Below, piece by piece: positions 54,510 through 64,000 of a stretch of 64,000 bases of DNA. How positions within the stretch are numbered: position 1 is the stretch's first letter; each line of letters starts with the position of its first letter. The DNA comes from Tenodera sinensis (lineage: Eukaryota > Arthropoda > Insecta > Mantodea > Mantidae), in NCBI GenBank assembly GCA_030765045.1, contig CM060965.1, positions 145,882,874 to 145,946,873 on the forward strand. The letters are read 5' to 3'. Both the position numbers and the translations under genes were made by a program. The notes under the pieces were generated by a model. It was not told the DNA's origin. It worked only from the letters and a program-made list of their open reading frames with translations, and ran no database searches.

Positions 54510-55600
54510 GTTACATTATTCAAATTACAAGCTTTTAGGATTACAAAGGAGTGTTAAGTGAGCACATTGATATAGGTCACTTAATGATCTTTGTGTTCAT
54601 GGCTGTTTGCAATACTCAAAGTCCATAACAAGCCAGTATATCACTGATGAAACTTCCCTCAAGTTGCTGTTACTTGCAGGTAATCAAGGCCATGCAATGT
54701 TCAGACATTCTTTGTGAATATCACTGTAACAACATGTACTTAAACTTTGAAGGAAACACGAGGAATTAAAATTGGATCATTCCAAACATAAACCATTCAT
54801 CTGTTTAGAAAAAAAAGTTGAACTGCTTATACATAATAATTTGAATCCAGCACTGCCATATCAAAAGTCAAGCACACTAATGAGTGCACTATTACTACAG
54901 CTAACTGTTGTTTGTTTCTTTTACACATAGTATTCTCCATGTAAAAGCAGAGTTAAAGTTGATGAAGTGGCATACTGCATCTAAAGAGGTGATAATTTCA
55001 TAGCTTTATCCATTAGTGGCCATAAAGATTTTGATTCTTGTTAATGTGTTATTACCAATGTAAAATGTTCATCTACCGATGAGTCTTCTTATCCTGCAGA
55101 TTGGTAACTAGGCAACCTGTATTTTACAGACGATGCAAAATGCAGATGCTGACCTTACATTCATCAGTCTACTTGTGCTTAGGGTGGTGCCCCTTGTTAA
55201 CATGCTGTAGTAGGTGGTCAACATATGGACAGTCATGGTGAAGGTTGGAAGTTCAAACCACTCCTCTGAATAAATGAGTTTTTTATTCCCTTCTGTTTGT
55301 TCTGAGAAGGTTCTAGCAAATTGTGTGTTTCTCCTGAAAGCACTAGAATGTGGGTTTGCCTATAAATTATTGGCTTTCTTTTGTATGAAACAGTAGCTTT
55401 AAATACTAAAATATTATCTAATGATACCTTATGTTTGTAAGTTATGATCACAATGTTATTATGCATTTATTTGTGATCATTAAAGTGTATTTTAACAAGT
55501 AACAATTTCTGTTCTCATGAGATTCACATAATTAAACTAATTAGTTGGAACAATACTTACATACCAAACTATAAAACTTGTTAAATTTACTAAACATAAA
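54510..55600. other. No gene seen
   Basis: No supported frame. Intron-like AT-rich sequence downstream of the Gln-rich exon. Confidence 0.4.
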
Positions 55601-55614
55601 AAATTACGTACTTA

Positions 55615-55793
55615 GGCTTTCACGGCCGGTGTCTTGACTATGAGAAATGCTTAGTTCTTCCGGGCTTGTAGGCCGTGGTCTAAAAGGCATGGTAGATACC
55701 AACGTTTTGCCAAGCGCAGTACTTGGCGAAACGTTGGTATCCATCATGCCTTGTAGACCACGGCCTACAAGCCTGGAGGAACTAAGCATTTCT
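55615..55793. repeat. Penelope-type terminal module forming a 72-bp hairpin
   Basis: ggctttcacggccggtgtc (55616-55634) precedes arms agaaatgcttagttcttccg.. (55643-55714) and its complement (55722-55793) with a 7-bp loop. Each arm carries cttgtaggccgtggtcta and ccaacgtttt/gaaacgttgg. It is a head-to-head copy of the module without Penelope coding sequence. Confidence 0.75.
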
Positions 55794-56314
55794 AATAAAA
55801 AATTACCTTCAGGTTGCAATATTTGAACCTGGAACCTTTAGCACTGAGGGCCATTGCAGCTACAAGGCAGTCATTTCGGCCGAAAGTGATACGATTCGAT
55901 GCAGTGGACAGTGTTTATGGCATAGCTTGTAAAATGCCAGGGCTGCATAACTTCTCAATCCACAGGATGAAAAGACTCACACAGTATATTAAATTATATC
56001 ATTAGGTACAAGTTCTAACATGCACTTCTTTTGGTACAGTAAGTTTTAAAGATTAAAATAAATTTTTCTGTAAACTTAATAACTTGAACTCTCAACATTC
56101 CCCCTCCCCTTTAAATGCTTATGATTACAGTCCAGAAGTTTGGACATTTATTTTGGTTAAAATAGGCAGAAATAAGGCACAATACCAAAAATAGGCAGTT
56201 ATATATTTAAATGTTTGTTATAACAACTTGAATTTTACTTTTACTATGAAAATTTGGTGTTTTATTTTAAACTACATAAATAAAATATAAGATCATTAAT
56301 AGATTGTTATCTGT

Positions 56315-56805
56315 TTGTGCCAACCAACTTCTGGTATTTTTAAACACACAAGCCATGTGTGCACAATGTTGCAATGGTTAATCAGTGATTAGAGTAGTCA
56401 CATATGAAGCAGAAAATCCATGGTTCAAATCCGGGCTATGAGCATTGAATTTTTTAGTCCTGATTCTGCCTCTTAAACATGGCTTACACATGGCTTGTGT
56501 GTTTAAAAATACCAGCCGTAAGTTGGTTGACATAAAAAAATAACAATTACCATCTAAGGGTAAGTTAAACCTGGGGCATAAAGTATTTACAATTGTAAGT
56601 CGTCCTTGAGATACTTATCTCTTCATGTAAAATTCTCTATTGGTCTATGAAAATATGAATCAGTTGGGGAATTTAATGTCATACTGGCAAGTTGCCATGG
56701 CTGCTCAGTGGTTAGAGCAACCATGCATGAAGTTGAAGCTCCGTGGTTCAAGTTCCGGCTATGGCATTGAATTTTTCAGTCTTGATTCTACCTCTCAATC
56801 ATTAA
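56315..56805 (+). mobile_element. Diverged tandem tRNA-SINE copies (first family)
   Basis: The first copy has an inverted tail piece (gccaaccaacttctggtatt..acacacaagcc), a weak tRNA head, B box TGGTTCAAATCC (56421-56432) and tail ..ggcttgtgtgtttaaaaata (56493-56512). The SINE leader (caattaccatctaaggg..) then starts a second copy with head gctgctcagtggttagagc (56700-56718) and B box GTGGTTCAAGTTCC. Older than the 11.25- and 35.2-kb copies. The second copy ends in a poly(A) tract at 56827. Confidence 0.65.
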
Positions 56806-57799
56806 TAGATGTTTCACAGATTTTGCAAAAAAAAAAAAAAAAATCTTTGTATCAATAGAAAAATTGGGTCTGAACCAAATTCACAACCTAAGCGGTCTAA
56901 TTTACTACTTAACAATAAACTTCATTTCAGCATAATAAATACATCAGTATAAACACTTGAGTTGCCTAATAAGTTCAAGAGCATACTAATAAGTTATTTG
57001 TAAATTATTTTGCCTATTATGAGAGCTGATTTTCTTCCATTCTCTGAATTACGTACGTTATCTCTTTGAAATCAGAAAAAAATTCTTTATCATCAGCCTC
57101 AGAAGAAGCAGCAGCAATTGAGGAAGAATAGCTGATGGGACCTGACACACTTCTCTCTTCCTGTCTCTTTCCAGGTATTCATTATGTCCAGCATACCCTG
57201 CATTCTTTTCCTAGGTTCTGCTATTTAAACAGCTTAATTGAATTTTATGAGGAGGTAAGTTTTCAATTGCTTGAAAACAAACAAATGTATTTATGGGGAA
57301 CAAGATCCTCATTAAACATTTTTTATGTAAATTTGGCATTTCATTGTTTGAGTAACATTTTTTCACTTTTATATTGAAATGCCCACGTGTTTTATTTTTT
57401 AAATGTGTAAATTATCATAGAAAGAAAGCCATAATGATCCAAAAGCTTTAAAATAGGCAAAAAAGTCCAAAAAGAACTGGCCCTACCATCCCTGAATGGA
57501 TTTTTATATATCCGCCCAAATAGAAAAGGCATTTTGCCTGACTTTCGGGTCTTATAATATATTTATTTAGGTTTGTTTGATAATTATAAGTTAACATAAT
57601 TAGTGGGCCTTGACAGCAAAAAGCTTCATAGATCAGCCAGTCATTTATAAGCCACTTTATTTATCCCTCTTGTCTAAAGTGGTACGTTGGTAGTATGAGT
57701 AGATTAAGATCATAGTAAAAGGGGAGTACCAGTAATTGTGGAATAAATAGAATACGGAAAATCACATATAAGAAATGGTTTGATCTGCAAGAAATGAAG

Positions 57800-58040
57800 G
57801 TCTACTTTGCATTCAGAGTTAAGATCTACTTCAAAAAATCTTATGTGTTGCACTCACATGACTTTCTCTACTCTTATACAAACTATTCTTACAAACTCTT
57901 ATTCTCTTAGCAGAGATACATTAATTTGTAGAAATTATCTTATTACTAATTTTCTTGTAGGTGCAAAGGGAATACAGAAATATAGTAGGCTTTGTATTAT
58001 AGTCAAATGTTTTAAAGTTCTAAAATTCTGTTCTCTTTGC
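57800..58040 (+). repeat. Interspersed repeat shared with 44.8 kb, copy 2
   Basis: atcttatgtgttgcactcac, ctctactcttatacaaacta and gaatacagaaatatagtagg align in order with 44795-44985. Confidence 0.6.
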
Positions 58041-58229
58041 ACATCTAAGGTATAAAAAACTGAATAACGATTTTCCATTTGTGGAAAGTATAAGTATTGT
58101 TAAACTCACACAAATAACAAGGAATGTCTCTGAAATGGTTCACTTCGCAAATAAAAGCATAAATTGTGTGTTTTATTCAGATCTAGGATTATGATTTACC
58201 ATGCAGAAATCATCAAGGATTACCTGGGT

Positions 58230-58545
58230 TATAGACAGAAAATTCAAAGTATGCATTTCATTTGTCATAAAAATATCTTAAACACATGGCATTTTAATCA
58301 AAATTGTTAGAGCCATTTTTGAGTTAATCAAAATTTTCCCTGTAAAGGGTAGTTTAGAGTGGAGGAATTTTCTTCAAAATCTTTGTGTCGCATCCTTGAA
58401 AGATATTAAACCCAAATACCAACTTTGGTTTTTAACCAGCGTCATTTATGAGTTATGCTGTTCACAGGCACACACAGACACATATATAAACACAGACCTT
58501 TTTCTAAAAATGCTTTTTTTTTGGATTCTGGAAGCCTTAAAACAT
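58230..58545. repeat. Third copy of the 30.2-kb repeat, inverse orientation
   Basis: On the minus strand it shows the aaggatgcgacacaaagatt-type block, then attttgattaactcaaaaat and ccatgtgtttaagatatttt, parallel to 30.24-30.40 and 30.60-30.75 kb. Confidence 0.5.
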
Positions 58546-58549
58546 ATAT

Positions 58550-59215
58550 TTCCAGTGAAATCCCAACATCAAATTTTTGGGTGGAATATAATACTTCCCT
58601 ACTTCCTATACATAATAGGGAAAGTAAAAATAAAATTAAGTTCAAGCTCTTTGTGATCTGTGAATCAATGTAATTTACTGTCAGTAGACTTTACAACTTT
58701 ACAAAGCAATTACTTAATTGAAGAACACATAAATACAAAATATACATGTAAAATAGTTATATATTTTTACAGAGTAATTCCAAGTCAATATTTCTGTTCA
58801 TCTACATCAGCGATTAGCAGGTTGACACGTTGAAGTTGACATGGAAGAAGAACAGAGTAATGACATAATTGTGGCAAAAGAGCACCACTGTGTCTAGGTG
58901 ACAAACTGATGAGGCATATTGGAAAGAACATGAATCTGCAGAGTTGTTTACCATGGGAGCATGTTATGATAATCACAGCATATGCTCGCTAATTCAAAGC
59001 AAGTACACTCATTATTGCAGATATCAATAACAACTAAGAATTAAAACACTATTTCAAAAAATAGTGCAAAATTCTAAAATCAGTAATAAAAGCAGCAAGA
59101 GCATTTACATTATAATAAACTAATCCAACATTCTGGCCATAAAATAAAAACTACTTGGAATATGATAAAATGAGGAATTGGTAAATACTCGTTACAAAAC
59201 TACTCAATAACACTG
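58550..59215. other. No gene seen
   Basis: AT-rich, no supported frame. Confidence 0.4.
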
Positions 59216-59218
59216 AAC

Positions 59219-60356
59219 GTGGACAATCAAGAAATTAACAAGTTCCAGGAAGATGCGGACATTTTTAACTGCAGAAATTTTTATCAAATTTTTTTGGATA
59301 TAACTAACAATCTTAATATTAACTTTGGAAGTAAAGGGGTAGCACTAGAATTTCTAAGATCAAGTTTCACAGAAGTATTGCCTGAATTTAAAGTTAGTCC
59401 GACAATACCTACCTCAGCAATGAAGGCCACGTGTATCATCACTCGCAGAGGGCCATCCAGCCTCATGTGACTAGTCTTCGCCGATTCACACGACCGGGAA
59501 GCTGCCTTAATCACGGGCCTGCCCCTGTTAGGGCGGTGCTTGTGCGCTGAGGCGAGCTGGACGGAACGCCAAGTACCCTGCCACCGCTGCTGTGCCTATG
59601 GACACGAAGACACCCACTGCACCGCCGCTCCTAGGTGCCACTACTGTGGCGCCCAAAACCTCACCAGTGACTGCACATCACATGATCTTCGCAGACGACG
59701 CCGGTACTGTGCCTCCTGCAGTGGCTTTAGTCACTTCACGGTACAAGCACGGTGCCCACTGCATCCCCGGCACGGACACATATACACACCAGCACATCCC
59801 AACGCAGCTTCATTTCCTGCACATACGCCAGCACCTTTCACCGCAGCTCCACGGCCGTACACACGAGCAGCCCCAACCACTACAGGAACACCACCAGTCA
59901 CCGCAGCCAGTCACATCGTCACAGACCGTAGCAGTCCCAGCACCCGTCATCGCCGATAGCATCCTTCGAGATGCGGTTCAAGGCCTCCACTCAGAGGTTC
60001 TGAACATTGGCTCTCGGCTGGAGGCTATCACAGAAAACAACACGCCGGCAAACAACACCGTCACTGAGCTCCTGGAGTGCCATGACCACGCCACAACCAA
60101 CGCCCTAGCAGCAATCCAGACACACCTCACGGAGCTCATACAGATTCTCAACAAAACCAGCGAAGAACTCGCCCGACTACGCCAACGCACTGAGACCATC
60201 TACTGCAACACACAGAAAATCCAAGACACCACAGCACTAGAGACTAGAGTCAACCAGATATACGACTTCATCACACTCCCCAGATTTCCCATTGGTCCCC
60301 CAATGCCACACATAAATGTTCCAAGTCGTAGGTCAATGTCAGGGCATCCACCATGA
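59219..60356 (+). pseudogene. LINE ORF1 (gag-like) with three zinc knuckles
   Basis: One frame runs 59219-59959 except for an in-frame TGA at 59468-59470 (ATG-TGA, a likely CGA decay). It carries LVFADSHDREAALITGLPLL, then CHRCCAYGHEDTHC (CX2CX4HX4C), CHYCGAQNLTSDC and CASCSGFSHFTVQARC. This is the gag-like ORF1 of Jockey-type LINEs, an RNA-binding nucleocapsid-like protein. A frameshift near 59900-59950 moves to a second frame (to 60356) with heptad-like LQGLHSEVLNIGSRLEAITE and LTELIQILNKTSEELARLRQ, likely coiled coil. The part from 59440 is distinctly GC-rich; a poly(A) run at 60513 may be its 3' end. The residues before about 59400 may not belong. Confidence 0.65.
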
Positions 60357-60539
60357 TATTAGACCTGCCTCCATGCACCACCCTTCATAATATGCACCCA
60401 CAATTTTCCGGTTTGCTTCGGCGGTACCAGACCTCATGTCACCCCTGGTTAACAAATAAATTGTATCACCACAGAATAACTTTAGTTTAGGAATAAAAAT
60501 AAAAATTAAAATTAAAAAAAAAAAACTACAGAAATAAAT

Positions 60540-61025
60540 AAAATGGTTAACTCCTTTAAAACAAAGAATTCCTCTAGTTATCACAAAATAACAATAATCG
60601 TAAAAGCATTGCTCATCCCAAATTAGTACTCTCCTGGGTTATTTGTGCAATGAGTCACTAAAGATTGGAATTTTCCCTGACAGGATGAAATTCTCAGTCG
60701 TTAAACCCCTTTTTAAAACAGGCAAACACAACAGTGCTTCAAACTATAGACCAATTTCACTCTTACCAGTTTTTTCAGAAGTCCTTAAAAAAGTAATGTT
60801 CAACAGATTGTACAAATACCTCGAATATAACAAGATATTTGTGAAAGATCAGTTTGGGTTCAGAAAAGGAATTTCAACAAATAGTGCAACTTTTAAACTT
60901 GCACATGAAGTGTTAAGAGCCCTAAACTATAAAATCTATGTAGGTGACCTACATAGGTGTAAATGACCTAGCAAAGGCATTTGATTGTGTAAATCATGAT
61001 ATTCTTATAGCAAACCTGGAATTCT
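60540..61025 (+). pseudogene. LINE reverse transcriptase fragment, first part
   Basis: It reads VNSFKTKNSSSY, then SLKIGIFPDRMKFSVVKPLF, SNYRPISLLPVFSEVLKKVM and KDQFGFRKGISTNSATFKLA. After a shift comes KAFDCVNHDILIANLEF. These are RT fingers and palm of a Jockey-like LINE. At 61025 another LINE is inserted; the frame resumes at 62617. Confidence 0.8.
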
Positions 61026-62616
61026 TATTGTTGTTGTTCTTCTTCTTTTCTTCGTTTCTTCTTCTTTAATTTCCCCTGATTACTCTAAAAGTGTCGGGGG
61101 TCTTCGGTGAAGGACTTCCATGTTTTCCTATCTTTTGCCATTCTCTTTAATTCCATCATATTTTTGTTAACTTCCTTCCCCAATTACTCTATACAATTCT
61201 CATATGTGACTCTGGGGCGGCCTCTCTGTCTTGCTCCTTTTGGCCTTGATTCTAGAAAGTTCCTTCCCTCATCCAGTCGTGATATGTGACCGAAACTCAT
61301 AATTGTCTTTGTGTTAATCTTTTCTCAATTGGGGGGGTTGTTGTAAATCCCTTCTAATTCTTTGATTTCTTATTATATCTCTTTTAGTTTTTCCCGCTAT
61401 ACGTCGCAGGCTTTTCATTTCTGATCCTGTTATTTTACTTACATCTTTCCCTCTAGCTGGCCAGCTCTCACTTCCATATAATAGGATGGATTTCAGTACA
61501 GTCCTGTATATTTTGAGCTTTGTTTGGGGGTGCATTTCTTTTTTCCCCAATATGGTATGACTAATTTGATAGTATGCTCTATTACCTTTTACTCAGTTCT
61601 TGTTGTATTTTGCCACATTGATGTAATATTGTTCCTAGGCATTCAAAGCTCTCAACCTGTTCGATCTGTGTCCCCTTACAGTATACATTCATCTATCCAA
61701 CCTTATCCTCTGTCTTGGCCACCTGCATCACCTTGTTTTTACCTATGTTTATTTCCATTCCTTTTTCTTCCAGGGTGACATTCCATTCTTCTATTGCTTG
61801 CTGTAATTTTCTTTCGGTGTCAGCTATCAGCACTATGTCATCCTCATATATTAATGCCTAACACTGCACTGGTCTCATTTTCCAATTTCCCACCTTCATC
61901 CTTCCAATTCGTGCCATGTGTATTTTATGTATTTCATCCATTAATATTATAAATGGCAGTGGGCTGAGGCTATCTCTCTGTTTCACCCCCATTTTCATTT
62001 CGAATTCCCATGATTCTCTCCCATCCACCCTTACTACTTCAACTTTCTCATAATGTTGACTTAATCACTCTTAGTAGCTTTTCACTTATCCCTCTTTTTT
62101 CCAGTGTATTCCAAATCTGCATTCTAGGCACCCTATCAAAAGCTGCTTTCAACTCTGGGAAAGCCTGGTTGATGGTTCTGCCTCTTGATGTCATTTTTTC
62201 ACTTATTGCTTTTAACGAATATATCCAATCCTTGGTTTGTCTTCCAGGTCTAAAGGCAGCCTGTTCTTCCTGTAATTCATCTTCAATTTGTCTACGGAGT
62301 CTGTTTTCCAGTATCCTTGTGAAGACCTTGAAGACGGTTGAGGACAAACATATTGCCCTATAGTTTTCACAGTTAGAAGATTCACCTTTCTTTATGTGGG
62401 GATAATTACATTTCTCTGCCAATCCTTAGGTATTTATTCCTCTTCCCACACTGTTCTAAATAATTCTCTCATCTGTTTTATTAAGGTCTTCCCTCCTGCC
62501 TTGATTAATTCTGGGACAATGCCGTCTGGACCCGCAGCTTTTCCGTTTTTCATTTTCTGTACTGCCATTTCTATATCTATCTCATCTATTTCTTCCAAGT
62601 CTTGTTTCCTTTCTAT
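61026..62616 (-). mobile_element. 5'-truncated LINE nested in a LINE, 14-bp target duplication
   Basis: Flanked by aaacctggaattct at 61012-61025 and 62617-62630. On the minus strand the 3' end is a microsatellite-like (GAA)n(CAA)n tail (61026-61060 on plus: ttgttgttgttcttcttctt). The 5' end is truncated in RT. The simple-repeat tail resembles RTE-type LINEs rather than poly(A) ones; clade assignment is tentative. Confidence 0.85.
61314..62422 (-). pseudogene. RT of the nested LINE
   Basis: The minus strand at 62422-62048 reads NYRAICLSSTVFKVFTRILE, NRLRRQIEDELQEEQAAFRP and GRQTKDWIYSLKAISEK, then AAFDRVPRMQIWNTLEKRGI. At 61550-61314 it reads HPQTKLKIYRTVLKSILLYG with SESWPARGKDVSKI, the post-palm 'K..IY...L.P.L.YGSE.W' region. 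Between them stops interrupt the frame (the YADD equivalent lies near 61850, as ILIYEDDIV). Not functional. Confidence 0.75.
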
Positions 62617-62800
62617 AAACCTGGAATTCTATGGACTTAAAAATGAAAATTTAAGTTGGTTCATATCATACCAAACTAAAGAAAACAAAGTACTGAAGTA
62701 ATATCGATATTGATTATGGAAAACAAACATCAAATTGAAGAACAGTAACACATGGAGTACCCCAAGGCTCAGATTAAGGTCTCATTATTATTGATTATAT
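62617..62800 (+). pseudogene. LINE reverse transcriptase fragment, second part
   Basis: Resumes LEFYGLKNENLSWFISYQTK, then after shifts NTWSTPRLRLR, the degraded GVPQGSxLGP block. It continues 60540-61025. Confidence 0.7.
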
Positions 62801-62935
62801 GTCAATCTAATCACCCCTTTTTTTGCAATATAGATACCCTATCCATATGAGTTGCCGCAGCACAGTCCCAAATTTCAATGCCATATAGCAAGTGTGGATA
62901 CATAGCCCCATAACATTGTCGCGGCAGCCATGCCT
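62800..62935 (-). pseudogene. Short LINE post-palm fragment
   Basis: The minus strand reads CYGAMYPHLLYGIEIWDCAA, then ATHMDRVSILQKKG. This is the 'A.Y....HL.YGI..WG......I..LQKKA' region of LINE RT. Opposite orientation to its neighbour. Confidence 0.6.
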
Positions 62936-63200
62936 CAGAGATGGATTAGTGACAGTTACCTTGCCTTACAGCCTCCTTAATCATGGCCATGCAACTTGCA
63001 ACAGGGGACCCAGAATAAACACTATTGCATGTGTTTCTAGGAGATTTTGAAGTGCAATAGTTTATTTGCAACAGAAGCCGAAATACTTCGATTTCCACAG
63101 AAGTTGCCAGTAATTCACATACTACATAAGCAGACTGACTTGTGAGTGGAGTTAGTTAATGGTCTTGGTGGTGGCAGCGTTGTAAGTAATATTGGCCAAG

Positions 63201-64000
63201 ATGTGGCAGAATAAGGCAGAAATGGAATCTGGAATGAGCAAGATGGGAAGTGCAATAACAGCAAATTCCATAATGCAAGACATAAAGACAGAAATTAAAG
63301 GTGTAAAGGAAGAAATGAAGACAAAAAAGAAGGATATAAAGCTAGAGGCAAAAACAGGAATGTCTGAGATGAAGACAGAGCTGTCGATGAAAATCAACGA
63401 ACGACTGATCAGTATTGAAAAAGTAATGGAAGAGCTCAAAAATGTAAAAGACCTTGGTCAATGCGTTAACACCTGGAAAGACATCGGAGAACGGCTTAGC
63501 ACCTTGGAAGGCAGATTTGAAGGTAGCACCAAGAAACTGTTTGCCTGGGTAAAACATATGCTTGGGGTAAAACCTAAGGACTTAAAGTTTGAGATGCCAG
63601 GCTGTGATGCAACGTCCACATGCGTCAAGCCATCCAAGTATGGTGGGACGTCAACCTTTGAAGTCTTCCAATGACAATTCGCCGCCGTCACCACCCACCC
63701 ATAGATGGTTAACAGAGGAAGAAGCTGCATGCTAATAGCTAGCCTCCAGGGATGAATGGCAAAAGAATTGAATGCAATTTCAACATCAGCAGCATCCTGA
63801 GACATTTGGAAGGCTCTCGAAAACTGGATCGGAAGCAACCTTTCTGCTGCAGCCTATCACAGCCAGCTCAAGTTAAGGCTCCCAACAGCCATGGGAGACA
63901 CTGCAGGAGTTCTCCTTGGCCATTGAACAACTGGTGAACAAAGATGGTGAACCTCCTGGCTGGACACATTTCCCAGGAAGTTGCCTACTCCTTTGTCGAT
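63201..64000 (+). pseudogene. Gypsy-type gag, runs off the window
   Basis: 63201-63674 encodes a highly charged, coiled-coil-rich leader (MSEMKTELSMKINERLISIE, NTWKDIGERLSTLEGRFEGS) ending KPSKYGGTSTFEVFQ then TGA. In Gypsy gag this point reads 'KPPTFDGKTPW.V(F/Y)..QF', and here QFAAVT and, after further shifts, AAAYHSQLKLRLPTAMGD follow. The same gag family lies at 10.9 kb. The zinc knuckle and pol would be to the right of the window. Dead by the stop at 63672-63674 and later shifts. Confidence 0.7.

Noticed and set aside
57175..57254. Exon-like 80-bp segment with acceptor ctctttccag and donor GAGGAG|GTAAGT
   Set aside because: The sites look good and one frame is open (ending LNSLIEFYEE), but no family is recognised and it lies between sequences with aaataggca motifs typical of decayed transposons. 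Not enough support for a host exon.
56130..57510. Possible second hAT element bounded by aaataggca-rich sequence and cagggatggtagggccagtt (complement, 57.48 kb)
   Set aside because: Only the right terminus is convincing; no matching left terminus, target duplication or transposase was found.
63152..63439. 95-codon hydrophobic minus-strand frame resembling membrane segments
   Set aside because: Antisense shadow of the charged gag leader at 63.2-63.7 kb.

Overview
This window is a piece of a large, AT-rich, intron-rich animal genome, almost certainly an insect. The evidence is the mix of mobile families: R1-, Jockey- and RNase H-type LINEs, Penelope-like elements with GIY-YIG domains, mariner, Tigger and hAT transposons, Gypsy and Copia remnants and several tRNA-derived SINEs. 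A hemimetabolous lineage such as a cockroach, termite or stick insect seems likely, but nothing seen here fixes the species. There are no prokaryotic features.

Host genes occupy very little of the sequence. On the minus strand a clean 84-codon exon (4625-4876) matches the N-terminal region of the mitochondrial ABC transporter ABCB7. A second minus-strand exon (39309-39497) has a textbook mitochondrial presequence and a phase-compatible donor, so it may be the first exon of the same gene. If so, most of the window is one intron of about 34 kb, and it encloses an intact, intronless SETD4-like methyltransferase gene (18414-19724, minus). On the plus strand, a glutamine-rich first coding exon with good splice sites (52220-52601) belongs to an unidentified regulatory-type protein.

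The rest is a layered deposit of transposable elements. 0-10.2 kb: a hAT remnant, a 0.98-kb fold-back, a GC-rich tRNA-SINE and transposase relics. 10.9-16.1 kb: a Gypsy gag-protease relic broken by an inverted SINE pair and by an almost complete R1-clade LINE (1023-codon ORF) with a 12-bp target duplication. 20.5-29.25 kb: a minus-strand LINE with endonuclease, RT and RNase H, cut by a Penelope-like element, a 2.8-kb composite block with 13-bp duplications and a nearly intact mariner. 31.6-36.8 kb: a Copia gag split by a Jockey element with a 10-bp duplication, an inverted SINE pair and a Copia pol relic. 40.9-46.4 kb: a Tigger derivative, a second Penelope-like element, SINEs and transposase and LINE relics. 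46.8-48.2 kb: a LINE relic. 49.97-52.15 kb: a hAT element with 8-bp duplications, 65 bp from the host exon. 53.0-54.5 kb: a giant palindrome. 59.2-64 kb: a LINE gag ORF, a LINE RT relic split by another LINE with a 14-bp duplication, and a Gypsy gag.

The most unusual signals are a repeated Penelope-type terminal module with hammerhead-like core motifs at six loci, an inverted tRNA-SINE pair that seems to move as one unit, the long palindromes, and the nested-gene arrangement. No frame claim was checked by alignment software; family calls rest on motifs read by eye.
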